Below are positions 10,269 through 21,820 of a stretch of DNA of 64,000 bases, piece after piece. The translations under genes and the position numbers were made by a program. The first letter of the stretch is position 1; each line of letters begins with the position of its first letter. Origin of the DNA: Conchocele bisecta (Eukaryota; Mollusca; Bivalvia; Lucinida; Thyasiridae); the NCBI GenBank assembly GCA_029237695.1, contig CM055265.1:84562447-84626446 (forward strand), written 5' to 3'. Under the pieces are notes generated by a model. The model did no database searches. It had not been told where the DNA came from and saw nothing but the letters and a program-made list of their open reading frames with translations.

Positions 10269-10436
10269 TATAATTAAGGTATATGAGCACTTTTGTGCAC
10301 TCGTGTGACTTAAACTCACAAATAGACATTTTTGTCAACCGAGGGCCAATTTGAGATGTTAAATCTGCATATTATATCATCTCTTATGCCACCTGTATTT
10401 GTCACGAGTGTATCGGATTCCTAAATAATGTGCTGT

Positions 10437-10677
10437 GGCCCGTTTCACTAAACTTCGTACGACTAAAATGTTCGTAAGTGCAAACTTAGGATCGTCTGGA
10501 AATTTAAATTGGTGGATTTACATTTATTGAGCATAGGCTGCATATGCAGCCTATGCTCAATAAATGTAAATCCAATAATAGTTTACAAGAAAACGCTGTT
10601 AGTGTGAAATTTACAGACTATCATAATTTTGCACTTACGAACATCTTAGGCGTACGAAGTTTAGTGAAACGGGCCCC
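10437..10677. mobile_element. Family B hairpin element, copy 3
   Basis: The complete hairpin runs from GGCCCGTTTCACTAAACTTC to AGTGAAACGGGCCCC, with the central palindrome GGCTGCATATGCAGCC intact. Confidence 0.85.
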
Positions 10678-11020
10678 AGTTCTTCTCAGAGATTATTAAG
10701 CTTAAACCTTTTTAGATTTAGAATGTTTATACTATATTATTTTTAAATGTTACATCAATATTAAACTTTCTTACGTTCCGTTAAGTTGTACTGTGTTATT
10801 CTTGACAAAAATGATTGAATTGAAGGTTTTGTTATTTTACAAGATGTAGCTATCATTATGTACATGTTCGAAGATATATTATATTATTACAAACACAGAT
10901 GTACGTATTGTTAATGTACGTCACGATTTTAGCAACAAATCATATAGTTTCTCACTGCACTGTATTGAACTAAAATTGTATATGACAAACACATGCAATT
11001 TATGTCAAAGCCAGAATAGA

Positions 11021-11430
11021 ATAGAATGTACACTGTCTGCTCTAAAAAAATGTCACACATTTTGAAAAATATGTTTAAACTATCTATAACTGTACAATAT
11101 TAGATATAACACGCGTATCCGTATTGTTTACATACTAAAGTCGTGTCATGCATAAACAATGCGTACATTGTACATGTGTGTTTGTAACATGTCTTCAAAC
11201 ATGCTAAAATCGTACGCGTGTCGTGCATTAAAATGCGTACATGTATTCATGTTTGAAGACATGTTACAAACACACATGTACAATGTACGCATTGTTTATG
11301 CATGACACGACTTTAGTATGTAAACAATACGGATACGCGTGTTATATCTAATATTGTACAGTTATAGATAGTTTAAACATATTTTTCAAAATGTGTGACA
11401 TTTTTTTAGAGCAGACAGTGTACATTCTAT
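11021..11430. repeat. Perfect 183-bp inverted repeat, 44-bp spacer, in Irx intron
   Basis: The left arm (11021-11203, from ATAGAATGTACACTGTCTGC) is the exact reverse complement of the right arm (11248-11430). I compared the arms base by base by eye and saw no mismatch. The spacer (CTAAAATCGTACGCGTGTCG then TGCATTAAAATGCGTACATG) resembles a stretch of the arm. As part of the Irx primary transcript it could form long double-stranded RNA. Confidence 0.9.
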
Positions 11431-12464
11431 GGTATGGTAATTAACCAGGATCTGGTGCAGTCATAATTTATTTTCGTTATGAAAATACAGATTTATTATC
11501 AAACATACACCAGTCGGTAGAAAATCGTTTGACCGCCAGCGACGTTAGCTAGGTTGAATGCGGACGTAGGTATAGACATCACACATGTTGACATTTACGG
11601 CAAACAATAAGTACAATCTAGTAATTGTTTAAAAACTAATTAAATGTAATATTACACAGATACGAGTGCGATAAGTATGTCAGCCATGATGATATCTGTC
11701 TTAATCTGGCGTTTTTTGAAATACGTCCTTCGCGCATCAAGTCAGAATTATCTCAGTTCATTTCTTGATTATACTATAGCGACCCTGCTCGCAGGGCCAT
11801 TGATTAAGTGTATCGGGCATTGGGAGTCGTTGCATTGTTTGTGCAGAATGCACGAACAATGCAGCACGAACAATGCAACGACTTCCAAATGCCGGAATAA
11901 CACAAGATGGCGCGAGTATACATATCGGAGTACATGCTACGCTTGATGGCATATGAACCATTTATAGAGGTTACTGACGAGATTGTCATCGATAGGGCGT
12001 ACCAAACCGTTCATGGATCCATTTCACGGAATAGGAAATAATCGACAAAATATGCAGCGGATCTGACAGGTGTTTATTCAGGGGTCACGCCCTTTTGGGA
12101 CCATAGATAACGTATTGTGCATGGGCAAAGGATGATACATGGCGGTTATGTATTAATAATAGACAAATATGCGCTCTAAATTAATGATTAATGACAGCCA
12201 TTCATAGTAATATTTACGACTATTAAAGCAATGAAGCATTGTTTTAATTGATGACTAATGTACGCCATAAACGTTGGACCGACAGCATCGTGTTCAGTGG
12301 AAATGTAATAAATAATTATTGTAGTGTGTATTCATGCTACGTATTCATGTACCGCGATACCAAACGAGTGATGTGCTATTATAAATTATTGATATTGTAA
12401 ATGTACATCTGTTCGTAAGATTTTAACAACGCAACAACAACAACAGCAAAAACAACAACTGAAA
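11431..12464. other. Mostly featureless intron sequence
   Basis: Apart from the small inverted repeat at 11817-11897, no gene or repeat is recognised. Confidence 0.5.
11817..11897. repeat. Small inverted repeat
   Basis: GGCATTGGGAGTCGTTGCAT and ATGCAACGACTTCCAAATGC pair around two ACGAACAATGC repeats. Confidence 0.7.
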
Positions 12465-12572
12465 ACAACATTAATAATAATATTAATCATACATTTTTTA
12501 TTATTTATTATTATTCTTACATTCAATAATACTAATGATTATTATTATTATTATTATTATCATTAGTTGTTA
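12465..12572. repeat. AAT/ATT microsatellite pair in inverted order
   Basis: AAT units on the left face an ATT run on the right (TTATTATTATTATTATTATT near 12540), giving an A/T-only hairpin region. Confidence 0.8.
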
Positions 12573-12994
12573 TAAAGTGTTATGCGGAACTAAATAATAC
12601 CTTATTGAAATACTGATGCATATGAAAAGATGATTACATTATTTTCGTGATTATGCGTCATGACAATAAAGCAGATTCTTATCTTTATAAACCAGTGTAC
12701 AACTTACGCATTCGTGTAATATATCGAGCCACATATCGGCACATGTGAATACTAATTAAAGGGTCCAGTGACCACTTCTATTCAATTAATTACATGTATT
12801 GCGTATTTGATATGCGCATTATTATGTCATCTGTGCATTCATCTGATCATAGACATAGATAGTTCGATTGTGCATCACACACAGCGTAATGAAGCATACA
12901 CACGATAACACATCTATTGATTTGTGGGCTGTAACCTGTAAATTAGTGTGTCTGATGTTGCATAAAATTAAAACTTAAATGTACATGCTTTATA

Positions 12995-13256
12995 GGGAAT
13001 AGTAGGTTAGCGCCGTGAATGGGAAAACATATCTGGCAAGGCTCAGGAAACGGGATGGGCGAGGCTCTGCCGAGCACATCCCGTTTCCGTGCCGCGCCAG
13101 ATATTTTTTCCCATTCACGGCACTAACTTACTATTCTATTTATCCCGTCAACAGCTACAAATGGCTGTAAAATGCAAAAATTGTATTGACTGGATATCAA
13201 GAATGTTTCACGGCACCGTGTTTCATGGCACATACGCACTGTGTGGACGGGATAAA
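12995..13256. mobile_element. Family K element, copy 2
   Basis: The long hairpin (AGTAGGTTAGCGCCGTGAAT, then CATATCTGGCAAGGC, centre GGGCGAGGCTCTGCCGAGCA) is followed by TTTATCCCGTCAACAGC and the closing ACGGGATAAA. Confidence 0.8.
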
Positions 13257-13506
13257 ATTGTTTCTTTGCTATAAATGTTGCTATTGAGATTCAAATATGT
13301 GTTTCATTTTGCTATAACATTAAAATATATACAATTCAGAAATTACACAATTCAACGTAATCTGTGTGGATTTAACGTTAAATTAGCTCCAATGAAAATG
13401 TATATGCCTGATATCAAAGGAGACATGCATGTTTCCTTTGCAGTCATGAACATACATTGCATAGGCTCATTACAGTGTTTAATATACCTGAACTATTGTT
13501 ATAGCA

Positions 13507-13566
13507 CTTTAAACCGGGTATGCTTGAGTCCTCCCAGGGTGTCCGGTTTAGAGAGGGTTCACTGTG
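13507..13566. mobile_element. Family G MITE fragment
   Basis: The right arm (CCCAGGGTGTCCGGTTTAGA, then GAGGGTTCACTG) is good and the left arm is degraded. Confidence 0.65.
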
Positions 13567-13606
13567 TATCATGTTTATGAAGCTTTTGAATGAGAATTAG
13601 ACACGG

Positions 13607-13806
13607 TTAACCATTTCAACACTAGAAATCTCAAATGCTGTAGATCATGATGAGCCGGCTCGTAACGAGCCGTCTCATCATGCTCTGCACCATTTGTGAA
13701 TATTATTAATTAATACAATGGATGGCCCTCTTTTCTGCATAATGGAACAGTCTCAAACGTAACATAAAATTGTTCATGACAGTTGTTTAGGGGTCAAAAG
13801 GTTTAA
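13607..13806. mobile_element. Family E piggyBac-type MITE, copy 2
   Basis: TTAACCATTTCAACAC at the left and GGTTTAA at the right keep both TTAA sites. The core GATGAGCCGGCTCGTAACGA with mirror is perfect for over 20 bases. Confidence 0.8.
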
Positions 13807-14924
13807 CAATACATAATACAACACATATTACATGCTTATTAAGTTACACTTATGTTCTGAAAACTGTGTAACTCTCCCTGTCGGAGCAGGGTTGGTGATT
13901 TATGCCGAAATATGACATCGCCTTTCAACCTGGCAGAACATGCATTAAAAGTCATATTCAATTTAGCAAAGAAAATACCGAGCTGCGTGCATTATGTACA
14001 CAATATCAAATTCTGCACTCAATGGACAATCAAATCACACAGAACCCATGCTGTTGGGAATCGCGATTCTTACACCAATGAATCACTGGCCAATCAAAAT
14101 TTGTCAAAGATAAATGGAGTTCGCTTTGGCGCCCCCTGGGAGCCAGCGGCTCAGAAAATGTGAGCTCGATAGCACAGGCGGGTTTTAGAAACACGGTGTC
14201 AAAAGTAAAATGGCGGGCAATAAGTCATAGATATTATCGTGAAAAGCGCAGTTGGTGTTTGGATGATAGCGAGGAATATCAAGTACTTTCCGTCTCATAT
14301 AGCACATCAAAATTAATATAAATGAACGAGGCGAATACGTGGCCACAGGTGGCGTCTTACCATTAATCGTGTTGTAGATCACGTGTCTCGGTAAATGCTC
14401 GGCGTGTTATGGCCTGTTTCAGCAACTGTCTGGACATGTTTGTAGATTATGTTGCTGATCTTTTCTTCGGATTTCCATAAAAATAATGAAGAAAAAAACA
14501 GTAAGAAAAAATATTTTGTTGCAAACAAATTAAAATAATAAATTAAGATATTTTATTCGTATATCATCATTTTCAAAATAAACACTATATCCTTTCTTAT
14601 TTCGGCGATGAAAAGAGATGAACATATTTTTCTTATTTGCTTTTTCATTTCGTTAATATACATGTAATATTCGATGTATAGTAATTGAGCAAACAGATGC
14701 TCACTTAAAAGTAGAATAAATGTTAAAAACAAACTTATTTTATTTCTTTATTTACGTCTCATCAACTGTACAACATAACATACATAGCAGTGATACAATA
14801 TACATGCACAGTTTTCATTCGATATAGAATTATAAGAGACGTATGAAAAACAAGGAAATGTGTTAAGGCAGAAAAATTGAAAATTATACATATTTACATG
14901 CTGAATGGGAACAACATAATTAGC
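13807..14924. other. No gene seen
   Basis: Unique-looking intron sequence with short chance frames only. Confidence 0.5.
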
Positions 14925-14990
14925 ATAATAATATTCGTAATTATTATTGTTATTATTAATATTAGTATTATTATTATTATTATAAAAGTA
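14925..14990. repeat. ATT microsatellite
   Basis: Interrupted TTA/TTATTA units form a 65-bp low-complexity tract. Confidence 0.75.
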
Positions 14991-15183
14991 TTGTATGTTC
15001 AGTGTGTGTTGTTACATTTTCCGTATGAACATCTGAACAATCAAAGACACGTTTTCCCATGACCACTACGCCTCACCCCGTCATGTCAGCAACTTGTGAA
15101 TGCTCTATATAGAGGTGTCTGTTTCACACCATCTTGTTCACATATGTCCCGGATCCCTGGGAATATCGGTCCAAATATGTTGC

Positions 15184-15250
15184 GATCAGTGTAAGTCCAG
15201 ATCAGTCTGCGCATGCGCAGACTGATCTGGACATACACTGATCGCTACAT
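15184..15250. mobile_element. Family D core palindrome
   Basis: GATCAGTGTAAGTCCAGATC, then AGTCTGCGCATGCGCAGACT, then the mirror sequence form a nearly perfect hairpin. The outer parts of family D are absent. Confidence 0.7.
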
Positions 15251-16044
15251 AGTATGTTCATCATTAATGATGCTACGGAAAAGAACTGCATCCTAATCCT
15301 GCTGCACGTTTTTATTAAAAGCTAAACTGGTCAATGCACGGAACTGTTCCAATGTTGTCGAGTGCCGCTGCATATTTCGCGATCGCCGACCCCGCGGCTT
15401 ATACCGCACTGTAGGGTCAGCCGTCAAAGGCATTCGGGCACCCCGAACTTCGTAACCAGGGTTTATACGGAACACGATCCCGGATCAAACGGAATATTAT
15501 CGAGCTACAGGATGTAACCCCGAACGCGGTTTCCATGGATATTCTCATTTGAAATAGATTCGAAAACATGCATTTTATAAATAATACAGTCACTATGTTT
15601 GACATGGCAGTTGTGGTAAGCCGTATTTATGCACATTAATTTGTCTCGAACAGTCCAAATATACAGTTGTGATAGCTTCATGAACACTGTTGCATGCTAG
15701 CATTTGCGTCTAGGTTCACTGATTGCCATACAACCAAACGTTTTGGTTTACTAATATTTGAATATCTATGCATGCTTCAATAATTTATTTTACTCACAGT
15801 CCCGGTAGAGTGATCAAGTAACAATGTACTTATCCCACGTCATCCATATTCCTGAGTTTTGTCCCCGGGTTATTAGAAAACCAGACACGATTCGGGGCAT
15901 GTGGTGTGATAAATTACTTAAAGCATGTACGATCGACAACACGCTCGCTTATCACCTCGTACATACGGATGAACAGTGCTGTAAGTATTACATGCATATA
16001 TCAGTAGTTACATACATATTTATATGACACGTACACTTGTACCA
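15251..16044. other. No gene seen
   Basis: Unique-looking intron sequence. Short overlapping minus-strand frames (15293-15687) show no family match. Confidence 0.5.
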
Positions 16045-16330
16045 GTAGTGTATTTCACCAACATGACAAAGTATACTTATCTAGCAAAGTATACATTGAG
16101 GGAGTAATCATTTATATTTCCCGAAATGCATTATTTCATATAGAACTAACGACTGCATATATTTGATGATTAAAAGTATGCAGAATTATTCTACTGAATT
16201 TATTACATTGATAATGTAAGAAATTCAGTACAATAAAAAATAATAAATTTATCCTTAAATTGATTTTTTTCCCCTCAAAGTATGCTTTGCTAGATAAGTA
16301 TACTTTGCAATGTTGGTGAAATAGGCTACT
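16045..16330. mobile_element. Family F hairpin element, copy 1
   Basis: Family F runs from TAGCCTATTTCACCAACATT through AAGTATACTTTGAGGGAG. Its palindromic centre is TTACATTATCACAGCC with mirror, and it returns to AATGTTGGTGAAATAGGCTA. Here the centre is shortened (TTACATTGATAATGTAA). Confidence 0.8.
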
Positions 16331-16892
16331 GGTCGCATTGCATGTACAAGCATAATTACATAATACTTAAGCTACAGATTACCTATCGCATAGTGACACA
16401 CACGCATTGAAAAAACAACATTAAACGAACAATGCCAATGTTAAATTTGTACGTTAGGAGGTGTATTATAAATACATGTTTCCTACAACTTTCAGATCTT
16501 ATATAAACAGCGAATTTGCTTAGGATCCGTGGATGCATCTTTTTTTTATTAAAAAAAATCCGAATAGTTCCCGGCCCTCAAACATGTTGTAACTGGCCTA
16601 CGGCTGCCGCAGCATATTTTAACCAGATTAGCGAGTGACTTGAATGCGCATTTGTCAATACTCGGGGCAAATGTCAACTGAACGAGTGCATTAAATAAAC
16701 GAGGACAGATCGGGTGAATTTAACCTTGCCGCATCCTCAGTTGTACACATAAATGAACACGGAGCCATCATTTTTTTTCGTATAAATTTGTGCCATAATT
16801 CCGTGTTATATAAACATAAATTTCCGGGAGTATTTTTGTGTGCGCTCACTGTTGCTAATGTTTTATATAAAACGTGATTACACAATGTAGTC

Positions 16893-16970
16893 ACAATTAA
16901 TATAATATTTATTAAACTCGTTGACTGATTTCAGATGAAATCAGTCAACGAGTTTAATACATATCATATT
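16893..16970. mobile_element. Family N hairpin, copy 1
   Basis: Family N consists of ATATTTATTAAACTCGTTGA then CTGATTTC with a mirror arm ending ACGAGTTTAATA. This copy has almost no loop (TTTCAGATGAAA). Confidence 0.8.
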
Positions 16971-17483
16971 GCAGCATCACTCAAGTAAAATCCTCTATTT
17001 AATATAACCAGGTGAGTCTGCAGAAGTACCAGCTATTGGGTAAAGAAGCTTTTCTCAAATCCCGGGATTTTTAAATATTGTCTTCAGAGTTCATACCATC
17101 ATCTGTTCGAGAAAATATGAAGATATCTCCGGACGTTTAAGGGATACTGTGCAAGATAATGATCAATTGGCGATGGTTTCAATTGGTCTATCAGATTTGA
17201 TATGCCGAACAAATGTGACTTCACTCATGGTATGGGAACCCAACTTTTGCTGCAAAATTGTTGTTGATGTTCTGTGGTAAAATTACTTAGTACATTGGTA
17301 TCAATGATTTAGAAGCATTGCGCTATTTATGTGTATGCTCACGCACATACATATTGAGTTTATTCAACTACCATTTTGAAATACCGGATTTATTTCATTG
17401 ACAATTTTGACGTGAGCGTATGAATTGTTTCTTCGCCGGAAATGACGTCAAACTGTCACGTCAATTACGTCTCGCGAACGTCT

Positions 17484-17881
17484 AGGAGGAAATAATTCCA
17501 GCACAAAAATATTTACACAATTCCCTAACATTTGATTGGCCCGTAGCAAGTCTCTGTCCAAAATTTATTTCCCAGTAAACTGCCACGCCGAACTACTTTC
17601 CGTAACCGTGAGGCGCAGTTAAAATAATTCTTAAGAAAACGGAAAATAAACACATTCTCTTGATGAATTTATTTCAAATGCTGGAATTATAAGGAATGAA
17701 TGGCCTTTTTGTGGAATTTATCGGAGATATAAACTTGGAAAAGTCGCGGGAATACTGGACGAGGCCTTAAAAAATTACAATTTTCGAAAATTTTAATTTT
17801 TTATCGCTTCGTCCAGTATTCCAGCGACTTTTCCAAGTTTATACCCCGATAAATTCCACAAAAGGCCATTCATTCCTATAC
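17484..17881. mobile_element. Family H compound element, copy 1
   Basis: A roughly 205-bp section bounded by ATAATTCCAGCA and TGCTGGAATTAT joins a long hairpin. The hairpin is AATGAATGGCCTTTTTGTGG then AAACTTGGAAAAGTCGC and mirror. Its centre carries an AAAAATTACAATTTTCGAAA insertion-like stretch. Confidence 0.8.
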
Positions 17882-18075
17882 TATTTCCTTTAAGGAAATA
17901 AATTCTATCAGAATCACGGTAAATCATTGGGTAGCATGTAATATATAGAGAATACCAGGCTAGTGTATTTCCATTTCAAATTTGTTTTGGCATATATAGG
18001 CATATATAGGCTCGTTCCTTATGAAATTAGTACTAGTGTAATAAAACACGTACTCTTTCATGTAAGACCTTCTGT

Positions 18076-18108
<33 letters not shown>

Positions 18109-18120
18109 TCATTAATATGA
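18076..18120. repeat. AAT microsatellite
   Basis: About eleven AAT units run from GTGTAATAATAATAATAATA. Confidence 0.85.
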
Positions 18121-18424
18121 TATTTATTAAACTTATTGGCTGAATTCATAATAAACGCGTCATATCCGTCACATAATAATACTAATCATAATAATTGAAT
18201 ATGATATATATGAAACGTGTTGACTGATTGCACAAGACACTAGGCACAGTCTCGTTTCTTACGAAATCAGTAAACACGTTTAATCATAATATAATAATAA
18301 TAATAATTAACATGATATACTTTGTATATATATTAAATTAATCGTGTTGACTGATTTCACAAGAAACTCGGAACAGCCGCGTTTCTTGTGAAATCAGTAA
18401 ATTCGTTTGATATTAATTTAATAA
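18121..18424. mobile_element. Family N hairpins, two or three copies just before Irx exon
   Basis: A worn copy, then one at about 18200-18285 (CGTGTTGACTGATTGCACAA with mirror TACGAAATCAGTAAACACG). A third lies at about 18345-18412 (CGTGTTGACTGATTTCACAA with mirror). The last ends under 30 nt before the acceptor at 18441, where only AATAATAATAATGTTTCAG remains. Confidence 0.8.
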
Positions 18425-18441
18425 TAATAATAATGTTTCAG

Positions 18442-18560
18442 GGCAAGCCGGCGTTCGACATGAAGGATGGGTCGGCGGAAGCGTGGCGCACCCTAGCGGC
18501 ACAGTCAGGCGGATGTTTCCCCTATGACCCCGCCATGGCCATATACCCGTACGGCACAGG
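18442..18560 (+). CDS. Irx: Irx homeobox gene, second coding exon in window
   Basis: This exon encodes 39 codons plus two bases, residues about 84-122 of the window's protein. It runs from GKPAFDMKDGSAEAWRTL to FPYDPAMAIYPYGT and then the first two bases of a Gly codon. The YPYDP-type stretch (here FPYDPAMAIYPYG) is the conserved Tyr/Pro segment just N-terminal to the Irx homeodomain. The acceptor is AATGTTTCAG ending at 18441, with a poor pyrimidine tract because an AAT-rich run precedes it. The donor is GTAAGT at 18561. The phase joins exactly to the previous exon (phase 0) and the next one (GG|T gives Gly). It is too short and too interrupted to show as a long open frame. A family N hairpin ends about 20 nt upstream and a family B hairpin begins 82 nt downstream. 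Confidence 0.88.
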
Positions 18561-18642
18561 GTAAGTCACTCACACAGGTGAAAGTCCTAGACAGATAATG
18601 GATCAACAGTTACCCCACCCAAACACTCACGCGAGGGAAGCA

Positions 18643-18876
18643 GGGGCCCGTTTCACTAAACATCGTACGACTAAAATGTTCGTAAGCGCAATTTTAGAAT
18701 CGTCTGGAAATTTCAATTGATGGATTTACATTTCTTGAGCATATCCAGCCTATGCTCAATAAATGTAAATCCAACAATTGTTTACAAGAAAACAATGTTA
18801 ATATGATATGTACAGACTATCATAAATTTGCACTTACGAACATTTTAGTGTTACGAAGTTGAGTGAAACGGCCCCC
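18643..18876. mobile_element. Family B hairpin element, copy 4, next to Irx exon
   Basis: The hairpin begins 82 nt after the donor of the second coding exon. The central palindrome is shortened by deletion (GCATATCCAGCCTATGC). Confidence 0.85.
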
Positions 18877-19628
18877 AGGCTATTGAGTCTAATATACCAG
18901 TTGCCCCATACAAATGAACCCACTAACAATTGTGTTAAATGATGTCGAAGAAATGACGGAATATTCACGAGCCATAATTGAAAGGGGCAATGGAACAAGG
19001 GAGCTAACTCCTTCATGGAGTGAGCCCCTTATTCCATTGATCCCATCAATCATATTGGATCAGTAAAACAATCACTTTGAGTCAAAATGTAAAAGAAATA
19101 TCGGAACATTTACGAAATACATTTGAAGGGGGTCCGTGGAATAAGCCCCTTTTAACAACAAAGCTTTTCAATTTTATTGGCTAAGTAAAAACATCGTTGA
19201 AAGTACACGTAGAAGCAATTCACAGGGAAGATTCCTACGCAAAATATTCCGCGTTTTTAGTAAAAATGTAGACCTAATACCATAGGGTTGGTTTTATTAA
19301 AACTATGTTCAAAGGCGTTATTCTAACTCTGCATAAGCATACCGGTATCCGCATTAACGGGTATGACAGAAAGCATTTCCCGCATTCTTGTAAGACATAT
19401 TAAAAACAATTTATGTCCCAGGCTGCAGCTGACGAATTCATTTTCTGCATTGCAAGTGATTTTTCAAACCAACAGGGGCATAGAAAATCGGCCACTGTAG
19501 TGGCTGGTAGTTTTGTGTCGGGAGAAATGAAATATTGTGTGGTTGTTTTCCCCACCCCAGAATTCTTATATTGTATTTGGTTTATTGATTGTTTAAGTTT
19601 AGCAAGTGTTCTACATTTTCTACCGCCA
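18877..19628. other. No gene seen
   Basis: AGGGAGCTAACTCCTTCATG near 19001 resembles AGAGGGCTAACTTGACAAGG at 52658, hinting at a further low-copy repeat. Confidence 0.45.
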
Positions 19629-19762
19629 TCAGTAGCCTATTTCATCAACATTGCAAAGTATACTTTTCTAGCAAAGTATACTTTGAGGGAGAAATTTTCA
19701 ATTTAAGGATAAATTTATTATTTTTTATTATACTGAATTTATTACATTATCACAGCCATTTA
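19629..19762. mobile_element. Family F left half, cut at its centre
   Basis: CAGTAGCCTATTTCATCAAC to TTACATTATCACAGCCATTT is the left arm only. Family B copy 5 starts exactly where the mirror arm should begin. Confidence 0.78.
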
Positions 19763-20002
19763 GGCCGTTTCACTAAACTTCGTACGACTAAAATGTTCGT
19801 AAGTGCAAAATTATAATAGTCTGTAAATGACACATTAACAATTTTATCTTGTAAACAATTATTTGATTTACATTTAATGAGCATAGGCTGCATATGCATC
19901 CTATGCTCAATAAATGTAAATCCATCAATTGAAATTTCCAGACGATTCTTAATTTGGACTTACGAACATTTCAGTCGTACGAAGTTTAGTGAAACGGTCC
20001 CC
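19763..20002. mobile_element. Family B hairpin element, copy 5
   Basis: The complete hairpin joins a half family F element exactly at that element's palindromic centre (CACAGCCATTTAGGCCG). It is followed 8 nt later by a family A foldback. Confidence 0.85.
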
Positions 20003-20009
20003 AGATTCG

Positions 20010-20341
20010 TACGGAGTCCCGCAGGGGACGTAGATTATTTTTTTGTTATTAATTCGTTCCCACAAAATAACAATTCGTTCCCACAATTTAACAATTAGTT
20101 CCCACGAAATAACAATTCGTTCCCACGGGAACGAATTGTTAATTGTGGGAACGAATTTTTATATCGTGGAAACGAATTGTTAATTCCAGGGAATGAATTG
20201 TTAAATTGAGGGAACGAATTGTCATTTCGTGAGAACGAATTGTTAATTCGAGGGAACGAATTGTTAAATTGAGGAAACGAATTGTTATTTCGTGGGAATG
20301 AATTACTGAAAAAAATCCATGTCCCCTTGCGGGGCTCCATA
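20010..20341. mobile_element. Family A foldback element, copy 3
   Basis: TACGGAGTCCCGCAGGGGAC on the left and GGGGCTCCATA on the right bound the element. The units invert at TTCCCACGGGAA near 20126. It begins 8 nt after the end of a family B hairpin (20002). Confidence 0.85.
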
Positions 20342-20593
20342 TATTCGCATGTATTCGCATAAGCCACTTTCTTTCTTCTGAATCCCATTCATATTACCTC
20401 GAGTTTTGCTCGTGTTTTACATCATGTACATTTCATGTAACATTAATATGAATAACATATGTTTATACTAACTTTTCCACATATGTCTGATGCATAAGCT
20501 TCTATTGTGTACATAATACCAGAATGCATATATCATTGTGTGAAATGGGTTTCGCGGTTTAAAAAGACAATGTATTCATTCTTATAAAACACT

Positions 20594-20795
20594 ACTCTGT
20601 GAAGATGTATATGGGGATTTAACTTGGTAAAATTGTTTTTTTCACAATAAAATCAATATTTGACAAAATTTCACGAAATAAAAAGACGGTTCATTCATAA
20701 ATTTTCCTTTAATTTAATATTATCGAAAAAAATATTGTTTTTGAATTGTTTATATAGCCGTAAAACTTTAGCAGGTTTCGTGAAACAGACAGTAG
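20594..20795. mobile_element. Family J half element
   Basis: The right half of family J: CTCTGTGAAGATGTATATGG, ATAAAATCAATATTTGACAA, and the end GCAGGTTTCGTGAAACAGAC AGTA. The left arm is absent. Confidence 0.75.
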
Positions 20796-21117
20796 GGCAA
20801 TGAATATGCAAATGGGAGATCTAGATAATGACGTTATTGATCAGTGCATATTCAATACATGATGGTGTGCTTATGCAATGAATATTGAATACCTAACATT
20901 GGTGTTGCTTTAATATGACATTGATAAACTAGTTGACTGAGTTATGAAATGAATAACATCGTTTAGTAAATATATTATAGATTAATATTTTTTGTTTCTC
21001 AATTAATTTACCTGAACGTATACTACCAACTGAGTACCAGTGCCCGGGATTATATTTTTTTTGGCATCTCGGAAGTTTGCAAGCAATGCGAAATACAATC
21101 TACATGTTATCAGCGTT

Positions 21118-21361
21118 GTATATGTGGCTGTGACTGGAAAAATGGGGAGTATGTGTTTTGCGACCAGTGTAGATCCAGATCAGACTGTGCATCCGCAGTC
21201 TGATCAGGATCTGCACTGGTCGCTATTCCATCAATGAAACACCCGTCATGCTTCTAAAAGTTAATATAGAGCGTCGTCAGGCTACATGAGTGTGATATTT
21301 GATCAGGAGCTACACTGGACCCAAATCCCATGAGCCCTATTTCTCGTGTCACAACCACATA
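21118..21361. mobile_element. Family D element, copy 3 (complete)
   Basis: TATGTGGCTGTGACTGG opens it and TCACAACCACATAT closes it. The core GATCCAGATCAGACTGTGC with its mirror, AATGAAACACCCGTCATGC and the GGAGCTACACTGG half are all present. Confidence 0.8.
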
Positions 21362-21820
21362 TTAACCGACCAGGCTAGACACAGTTCAATATAGGAATCC
21401 TAATATTCATTCTATCATTCGGCGGTACAACTAAATCCATAAGCCCCATTGATCCAGGCACGGCCACATATTAACCGACCAGGGGGCCGTTTCACTAAAC
21501 TTCGTACGACTAAAATGTTCGTAAGTGCAATTTTAGGATCGTCTGTAAATTTCAATTGATGGATTTACATGTATTGATCATAGGCTGCTTATGCAGCCTA
21601 TGCTCAATAAATGTAAATACCAATACTTGTTTACAATAAAACACTGTTAATGTGACATTTACGGACTATCATAATTGTGCACTTACGAATATTTTAGTCG
21701 TAATACGCTTAGTGAAACGGCCCCCAGGTCCGACACCGTTGAATATAAGACCCGTTTTATCATTCGGTGACTCAAACAAGTCCATAAGACCAATTTCTCC
21801 AGTCACAGTCATACATCAGG
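21362..21820. repeat. Tandem duplication interrupted by family B
   Basis: Unit 1 (21362-21470) and unit 2 share TTAACCGACCAGG at the start. They also share ATCATTCGGCGGTACAACTA (unit 1)/ATCATTCGGTGACTCAAACA (unit 2) and AAATCCATAAGCCCCATT. Unit 2 carries the family B hairpin at 21482-21725. Confidence 0.7.
21482..21725. mobile_element. Family B hairpin element, copy 6
   Basis: The complete hairpin is inserted in the second unit of a local tandem duplication, immediately after ACCGACCA. Confidence 0.85.

Larger units (their letters stand above)
8339..18441 (+). other. Irx intron between first and second window exons
   Basis: The 10.1-kb intron has a GTGAGT donor and a TTTCAG acceptor. It contains family B, E, G, K, N, F and H elements, a perfect 183-bp inverted repeat and AAT-type microsatellites. 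I see no coding sequence in it. Confidence 0.85.
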
